From Trichostrongylus colubriformis (Eukaryota > Nematoda > Chromadorea > Rhabditida > Trichostrongylidae): a stretch of DNA of 64,000 nt. Under the pieces are notes generated by a model. It had not been told where the DNA came from, searched no databases, and saw only the letters and a program-made list of their open reading frames with translations. Positions 57,890 through 64,000 of this stretch are shown in pieces. A program made the position numbers and the translations under genes. The stretch spans positions 21,922,068-21,986,067 of the forward strand of contig OZ022259.1 in the NCBI GenBank assembly GCA_963978905.1, read 5' to 3'. Every line of letters starts with the position of its first letter. Position 1 is the stretch's first letter.

Positions 57890-58325
57890 TGTACGTCCCT
57901 CCGTCCGTCCGTCTGTCACGAAATTAGGTATTATTTGAAAAACGACCTGTGAATTTGGAGACAATGTGGCATGGGTAGGACATGGGAAAGAAGTAAAGGA
58001 AACCACGTATCATGTTGAGCTCCGCCCACGATGGGTGGGGCTTGCTCTGGGATGTTTCGCTTTCAGACCGAAAATTGTAAATTGGGTTCCTATATGATCC
58101 AAACCTGAGGGAAAGGTTTATTGAAATCAGGAGTGAGTTTTTTTTAAAGTCATGAAACAGGCGTGGGCACAGTGGGTGGAGCATTTGTGGTGGTAGGCGG
58201 GGTATGGACGTTACATGAAAAAGATCTGTCGAGATGGGGACAAGTTTGGGATGGGTAGGGTATGGGACAAGAAGTAAGGAGCACCCATGCACCAAGTTAA
58301 GCTCCTCCCTCAATGGGCCGAGAGT
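57890..58325. repeat. Degenerate direct repeat next to a CCGT/CTGT-rich tract
   Basis: CCCTCCGTCCGTCCGTCTGTC at about 57897 is followed by two related segments, near 57950-58045 and 58218-58320, that share ATGGGTAGG, ATGGGA-AAGAAGTAA and GAGCTCC-type blocks about 267 bp apart. This might be part of a rolling-circle or other element, but no diagnostic end was found. Confidence 0.35.
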
Positions 58326-58329
58326 GCAC

Positions 58330-59849
58330 TGAATTACTCTGCCCTGAAGAAAAGAACAATTTCAATTGACCTACTGCTGATCCACATGCTGATCCGCGCA
58401 CAGTAGTGTACGCCAGCCAACTGGTATCGTATATATCGCTAAAGAACTCATACCACAAGGCAGACATTAGAGAAGGTAATGCGTCTCTTTCTCTCGGGAG
58501 TTAATTCCTGAACACATCTTCTTTTATAGGTGGTCAACCTCGGATAACTCTTCAGGAGGTCATAAGGAGCAAAGTTCGGTAGAATCTTAGCTAGGTTGGA
58601 GAAATGAGAAAATGATTGGAGTCGCATGCTGCTGGCATGCAACTGCAATCACTGTATCACTACGATTCAGAGTTACTGTAGATGCGGTTAGCAATGGTGT
58701 GTAACATGCAATCTAACGTACCAGCTCGATCGAAAAGGCCTAACTCTGCCTGAAGCGATGCCATGAAGAAGAGATGAACATATGTCGAACTGGAATACAG
58801 AAGAGCAATTAATGCTTCGAAGCGCGCTCATTTCTGCACCTATGACCATATACTCGCTTTCGCGATCGACTAAGCACTTGAAGGAACCGGAAGGGGGTCC
58901 GAAACAAGAGGAAGATGCAAAGAAATTAGCATTTTGTAATGAACACTCAAGGTTAGAAGCGATAATAGGCGAAAAAACTCGGACTCAAGAGCGCGACGCT
59001 GCGGTGTGTATTCGCATCCCTTTCGCATCAGCGCATCCATTCCGAGTTGTCCGCTGTAGGAGACGGGCCGTGGGCCAACGTTAGTTGTAGCACCTGACTT
59101 CCAGCGCTGTGGAGTGGCCATTCCCAACTACATTAGCATTCATGTAAGTACATCTAGAAACAATATAAGAAAGAACAAAGTAAAAAGTAAGGGAAAAAAA
59201 CAAATTTATAATAGAAACATCTTCTTTTGGCACCATGCCAAGGCGTCAAATAGGCGAGTTTGTGCAATGGCGGCCACTTAAACTCGTCCACACTACGTCT
59301 GTTCTACCGTAAGCCAAAATTACTTCCTTCTGGTGCCTTTAACGACTAAGAGTAAGCGCTTAACGTCTGCCTGAACACTGCATAATATGAACACCGTCCT
59401 TGGTATATTCACATTTCTCATGTTTGTCGAAATTCCACCTCTCATAATTCATTGAAATCTACGCACAGATACGAATTGGGAGCTTCCTTGAATTTCTCAA
59501 CCATCCGCTGAAAGAATCACGGACTACAGTAGATCGACAGGACTTGATCCGCTGCTTAGCGTCGACTTTCCGCAATTATGATGAAATATTGCACATCACG
59601 GAAAGGCATGGCAGCAAGCACTTTCGAGTGCCCTTTGTGAGTGATCAAGTTTGTGTCGAAGAAACGTGAGCTTTGAAATGAGGACACGAAGGAGAGTTGA
59701 AGTAATTGTCAAACTACAGTACAAAAAAGAAAGAATCATTGTGTTGAGTAGCTTTCATTTCTAGCATAACAGTATATTCGCTACCGCTGTAGATTAAGCG
59801 CTCAGAAAACATCGCCTTGGTACTGTATAAATGACCATCGCCCAAATTA
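58330..59849. other. Intergenic, nothing recognised
   Basis: A 100-codon frame at 58782-59084 has no recognisable domain and no paralogue in the window. I see no element ends or RNA genes here. Confidence 0.45.
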
Positions 59850-60734
59850 TTAGGTTGATTCATAATAAATCGACAAATTGACAAATTTTAATCATTGTCG
59901 TACAACTTTTTAACGACAACTGGGATTCACTTGTAATATGCTACATCTTTATCGATGACCTTCTGCCACGGGTTAGGCAGATCATGGATGCCCTTGCTTC
60001 AGAAGGCCGGAGGCTGGAGCTCGAAGAAGTTGTCGAGTGCCGTCTTGACGTCGTCGCGAGTTTTGAAGTCTTGGCCGTCCAGGTGGCGTTGGCTGTGGGA
60101 AAAGGAGGAAATCTGAAGGGGCCAGCTCTGGGGAGTACGGTGGGTGTGGAAGCACGGTTCAACTGTAAGACAGCAGCTCGGCCTCGGTCAATCTTGCATT
60201 GCGCGGTCTCGCGTTGTCGTGCTGGAAGTAGACATGTGACCGCCGCCGTAGCGAACTTTGGACATTTGCCTTCAATTCTCGTAATTGACAAACGTGGACG
60301 TCGGCGGATACTGTGGTACCTTCATCGAGCAGCTCCCAGTACTCTACGCCGTGTACGCTCCACCAACCGCGGTTTTCGTCTTCGATGGAATAGTCGCCTA
60401 ATGCAAACTTCGAATGCCACAAGTACACTGTACTTCTGGCGAGGACATGCTCCTGGTGAACTTCTTTTAGACGTCTGCCGATATCCGCGGGTCCCTGGCC
60501 AGATAGCGATATAAATAGTATGACGTTGCGGATGTGGTCTCTGGACGGCTTGAAATCGTGCGGCATGGTGGCGGAATGAAACTACTTTGGAGTGATTGTT
60601 TTGCGGTACTTTGAAGAGCTTTTCATACTCATTCCAATGGTACCTGGCACGTCTATTTTCGTTAACTCGTTGCTGAGTTATGATCTCTAGAAATCATCAC
60701 TACCATTTGTCCGATTTATTATGAATCAACCTAA
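59850..60734 (-). mobile_element. Internally deleted mariner-like element, copy 2
   Basis: The element is 885 bp with the same TTAGGTTGATTCATAATAAA termini as 7870-8768, flanked by TA (59848-59849 and 60735-60736). It is oriented opposite to copy 1. The internal deletion appears to have the same endpoints, so both copies descend from one deleted progenitor. Confidence 0.88.
59937..60566 (-). pseudogene. Mariner transposase remnant, copy 2
   Basis: From ATG at 60566 on the minus strand the frame reads MPHDFKPSRDHIRNVILFIS, continues through RSTVYLWHSKFALGDYSIED and reaches YFQHDNARPRNARLT before shifting. It is less damaged than copy 1, where the first half has stops. The C-terminal half, with the third catalytic aspartate region and the final tract ending at 59937, is in another frame. 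The segment carrying the first catalytic aspartate is deleted. No active enzyme is possible. Confidence 0.83.
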
Positions 60735-60736
60735 TA

Positions 60737-61610
60737 TTATATATTCATACTATATGCTCTCCTTGCTTCCCTCGATTTCATCTTCTACAATGATGCAAGC
60801 GCGAGGTCTGCAGCTAATGTCAAATGTCGCTCCCGATGGGAGCGTGCAACCGAATCTGTGGTGCCCAGGCTGTTTGAACTGAATTCACAGTGCTCACGTT
60901 GTTTGTACACGAAATATCGCTTCTGACAGCAATAGCCATTTTGAGTTTTTGCAACATAGAAAATTATTTTTGTGCATGGGAATTGAATATACCATCAACA
61001 GGCACACACAAAAAACCATGGTAAAGTAGAGATGAGACGATTGAAAGAACCATCGAAATAAGTTCCATAATTCTGATTCACTTCAAAACCACCGTAATGG
61101 TAAGAGATGCATGAACAGAAACACGAGAAAACCAAGAAATTTCCTCTGTTCAAAGCAAAAATCGAAAAACTGGAAGAAAAGCAACTCGTTTGAGTTCTCG
61201 CTGAGCAACATTTGAATAGGTGCCGGCGACAGCGCACAGTTCAAATTTTCGCACCCAACGTTGATTTGTTTCCCACTCTGCGTCCCTGCCCGCTTGACCA
61301 TTGACTCATTGCTCCTAGAACCCTCGTGGCCACGCCCCTGCCGCCGTTCCAACACTAAAATATGTGCAACAGAAGAACTCCAATTTTTGTGGAAGACTCC
61401 TTTGGGGAGTGCTACTGGAATAATAAACTGGTGGCCGACCTTCCTGAGTCGTACTCGTCCGCTTTGAACTTCATTACAGAACTCAAGCTACGGCTACTGT
61501 TATGTTCAACAGAATGCCAAGTAAGTAGAGCTTACGCAGATATTGATTTTTGACGTTTTAATTTTTACGAGCCCCTATTTTTTGCCGCAGACCGCGTTGC
61601 GGAAGTGGCG
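60737..61610. other. Intergenic, nothing recognised
   Basis: No gene is supported. The frames at 60995-61355 (minus strand) overlap each other and have no recognised domain. Confidence 0.45.
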
Positions 61611-62210
61611 ACAAGAATGCTGAGTTATGTACACGAGCTTCGGTTCCGGATGAGACTCGTACCCGCAGTCAATGCTTTCCAGGCATATGTGCTAGCCCAC
61701 TACACTACCGAGACCCCTTTCACCTTAAAGGAATCGTCCACGGAAAATGAGTTTTTGTGTTACCCATATGTTTATGTTGTAATTGCCTTACGTTGGCCTC
61801 ATGCAAAATTTCACGCGAAAAAATGTGAATCTGGCTGAGATACAGCACCACAAAGTGCGGTCCCAGTGGGCGGGGCCTCCGTGTAAAAGCCTCGTCCCGT
61901 CTTCCGCCGCCGTTGGGAACGGAGAGTAGGACTGTTTACGTAACCTTCTGTTCCTACAATGCGTATCCGACCACGGCGAATACGGTACGAGGCTTTTACA
62001 CGGAGGCCCCGCCCACTGGGACCGCACTTTGTGGTGCTGTATATCAGCCAGATTCATATTTTTTAGCGTGAAATTTTGCATGAGGCCAACATTAGGCAAA
62101 TACAACATAAATACATGGGTGACACAAAAACTCATTTTCCGTGGACGATTCCTTTAACCAAGCTTCTTACTGGTATATTCACCATGGCTCGACTGTTTAC
62201 CATAACTTAG
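61611..62210 (-). repeat. tRNA-like foldback half, split by a TTAA MITE
   Basis: 61611-61728 matches the minus-strand tRNA-like arm of the family: ACAAGAATGCTGAGTTATG outer end, A box TAGTGTAGTGG, B-box-like GGTACGAGTCT. The family spacer (ACTGGTATATTCACCAT) resumes at 62158 after the MITE. The right tRNA-like arm is not found. Confidence 0.6.
61729..62153. mobile_element. TTAA-type MITE, copy 4
   Basis: The best preserved family member: ends AGGAATCGTCCACGGAAAAT and its inverse, perfect TTAA on both sides (61725-61728 and 62154-62157), and arms of about 180 bp that fold over almost the whole element. It contains no protein-coding frame of its own. TTAA duplication is characteristic of piggyBac-type transposition. 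Confidence 0.87.
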
Positions 62211-63622
62211 TCAAGTTAATTGAACTATAATTACAGCAAGTCGAAACTTATCACACGACTTTTAAGCCAGCATGGAGAACCCTATAAGGATCACATCGAA
62301 CACAGTTCATAAAATTGAAGAAATGAACAGCAGAAAGAAACAACTAGTGAAAAGGGAAAGATGGAGATCGGGTGATGGTAACAACTAATCAACATCAAAA
62401 AAGAAGCGAGTTGTATGCAATAAGCGAAATCACCGAGACAAAATCACAATTGATTTAAAGACAGTGTTCGGGATAATGTGTGTGACAGGGAATCGCATAA
62501 GGAGGCATTGAGTGAAAAACTAAGGGTCTGGAAGGCCTATGCATGGCGAAATCCCCCGCGGAAGGCGCCCCCTTGAACTGTGGCGGAGGCGGCCTCGTCA
62601 GGACAAGCCGCCTTGGACAAGGACAGCCCGCCTCCAGGCGACGTGATTAGTGGTTGGTCACGGTATAGTTGGTCAAGGAGATCGGCAGGATTGAAAGTAT
62701 CGCTGCGCGCTTTCTCACTTTTAGCTTGAAGCTCATCACATGAAAATAGATGCTGTCTCATTTCCGAACATCCCTTCATGTTGACGTCTTGGTAATGCCA
62801 ATGGAAAACCTATGCGGATTACCTGCCCCTTGACGGAAAGGTCGTCCGCGCCTAGAACCAACGGTGGGAGGAGGTCCTATTTCTCGAGTTTTTGGCCATT
62901 TCCATGCGTTTTTTCTCCACCATCCTGATACTAGACATCTCGGCTTTCATATTCACTACTTCTTTAACTTTTCGTCAGGATTTTCCCGAAAGCTGCCTTT
63001 AAACACACGATTGCCCTGAACCACAAAACGGAGACTGACAGTCGAGACCCATTGATCGTCCATTAGTGACCCTTTGACCAGCCACAGCATTAAGAATCAA
63101 TCGACTCGCGTCCTTGAAAAAATGACGAAATATTACGAAGTAATCAATTTTTACTTTCACATATATGTACCGTTCACATTTATGCAGTTTTGTCTGAGGA
63201 GCCACTATACACACAGACGCGACCTTTACTATAAAGATCGAATCTCGTCCCGATGGATCAAATTTCACATCTTTGAACTGTCACAAAAATTTATGCCTAT
63301 TTAATAGTATTGTGGTATAACTGAAAAATCTAATCGAAATTGTGATCTTGAAAAAAGACAGTTCTGCTAGTCTTTTTATTGACTTCTTCTAATTGCTCCG
63401 CAGCTTTGACTTCGATACCAGCTTCCTGTAGACGTTCTTTTTTCGATGGAAAAGCACGATGCCACTGAAATGAAGTACAAGATTTCAATAGCCGTCTAGA
63501 ACTTTTTGAACGGGATCAGCTCACCCAAGACCAGTTAAGGAGTGTAGTTAGAGTGAAAAGAAGTCTTCAGCACCCCCTGTCGGTAAGTTTCTCCCCTCAA
63601 TACCGGCTCCACTTTGAAAAGC
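62211..63622. other. Intergenic, weak open frame only
   Basis: A minus-strand frame at 62537-62779 (80 codons, containing SDTFNPADLLDQLYRDQPLI) reads like protein but has no supporting splice sites, paralogue or recognised family. Nothing else is supported. Confidence 0.35.
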
Positions 63623-64000
63623 ACACCACGTGATAATTAGATTAGTGACTCACTTTCTTGGAGTAAATAGGCCCTTATGTGACTGCGAGTTCGCACGTTT
63701 AATGCGGCTGCACGATGCATTCTCACGGTGTTGTGCCTGCGTGAACCTAACCAAGCCACGCCCACTCAATCAAATCACACCTGGCTTTAGACGAACGAAT
63801 TCCCGACGGGGCAATTACGTGAAGAATGAAACTTGCGATAAGAGAAGATAATTCATGCGAACAATTATTTTTATGATGAAGGCAGCTTCCACGTTGGAAA
63901 TTCGTTCGTCTAAGGCCAGGTGTGATTTGGTTGGGTGGGCGTGGCTTGGTGTGTTCAAGCAGGCACGGCACCGTGAGAGTGCACCGTGAAACCGCAACAA
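63623..64000. repeat. Foldback MITE family, third copy, cut by the window end
   Basis: It starts ACACCACGTGATAATTAGAT and repeats the internal order of 17436-17889, including the CTTTCTTGGAGTAAATAGG segment and two inverted CGTTCGTC blocks at about 63792 and 63902. Flanks differ from units A and B, so this is an independent insertion. The right terminus lies beyond 64000. Confidence 0.65.

Noticed and set aside
57835..57925. Helitron terminus suggested by the CCGTCCGTCCGTCTGTC tract
   Set aside because: I could not find a TC start, a CTRR end with hairpin, or a Rep/helicase fragment.
1..64000. CRISPR array, rRNA, bacterial operon or phage features
   Set aside because: No regularly spaced short repeats, rRNA-like segments or bacterial gene organisation were seen; the sequence is eukaryotic in character.

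Overview
Organism and character. The window looks like gene-poor, repeat-rich nuclear DNA of a parasitic nematode, most likely a hookworm (Ancylostoma-like). The evidence is: an intact D,D34D mariner of about 1.28 kb that matches my recollection of the hookworm mariner called bandit; small secreted-protein genes whose ATG sits directly behind a TTTCAG acceptor, as in spliced-leader trans-spliced nematode genes; short phase-0 exons; and RTE-type, Penelope-like, hAT, Mutator-like and TTAA-type elements. No bacterial features, rRNA, canonical tRNA gene or CRISPR array was seen.

Layout. 1-10 kb is a non-coding flank with a TAA-flanked inverted-repeat element (5716-7026) and a dead mariner derivative (7870-8768). 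From about 10.03 kb the window is built by tandem duplication. Unit A (10034-28941) is repeated as unit B (28942-about 44039). The two differ mainly by transposons that entered one copy only, so each copy preserves the empty sites of the other. A-specific insertions are a hAT-like element, a Mutator-like foldback, an RTE tail, a TA-flanked MITE, two small MITEs and an LTR-like insert, about 7.3 kb in total. B-specific insertions are the TAA element carrying a Penelope-like element (2.67 kb) and the intact mariner (1.28 kb). Removing them leaves backbones of about 11.6 and 11.1 kb. A second duplication repeats about 40.2-47.7 kb as about 49.1-56.7 kb. The right end (56.7-64 kb) holds further MITEs, a second dead mariner derivative and a foldback cut by the window edge.

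Genes. Apart from the mariner transposase, the only convincing coding signal is a family of small, basic, cysteine-free secreted proteins multiplied by these duplications. Gene A (21754-24409) reconstructs as six phase-0 exons, 170 aa. Gene D (54525-56228) reconstructs as four phase-0 exons, 134 aa. Gene C (46122-47166) is a damaged relative of D. B (38820-40855), E (49382-49803) and F (48114-48262) are decayed or partial copies of A. One shared exon resembles the SXP/RAL-2 (DUF148) pattern, but this is only an inference. The region therefore looks like a birth-and-death cluster of secreted-protein genes inside a transposon-rich tandem duplication.

Most notable non-coding signals. These are tRNA-like Pol III boxes placed head to head inside a foldback element, hammerhead-ribozyme-like cores in the inverted termini of the Penelope-like element and again in the intron of gene D, and a 76-bp perfect palindrome plus a 141-bp tandem array inside a TTAA MITE. 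All boundaries were read by eye; no search or alignment program was run.
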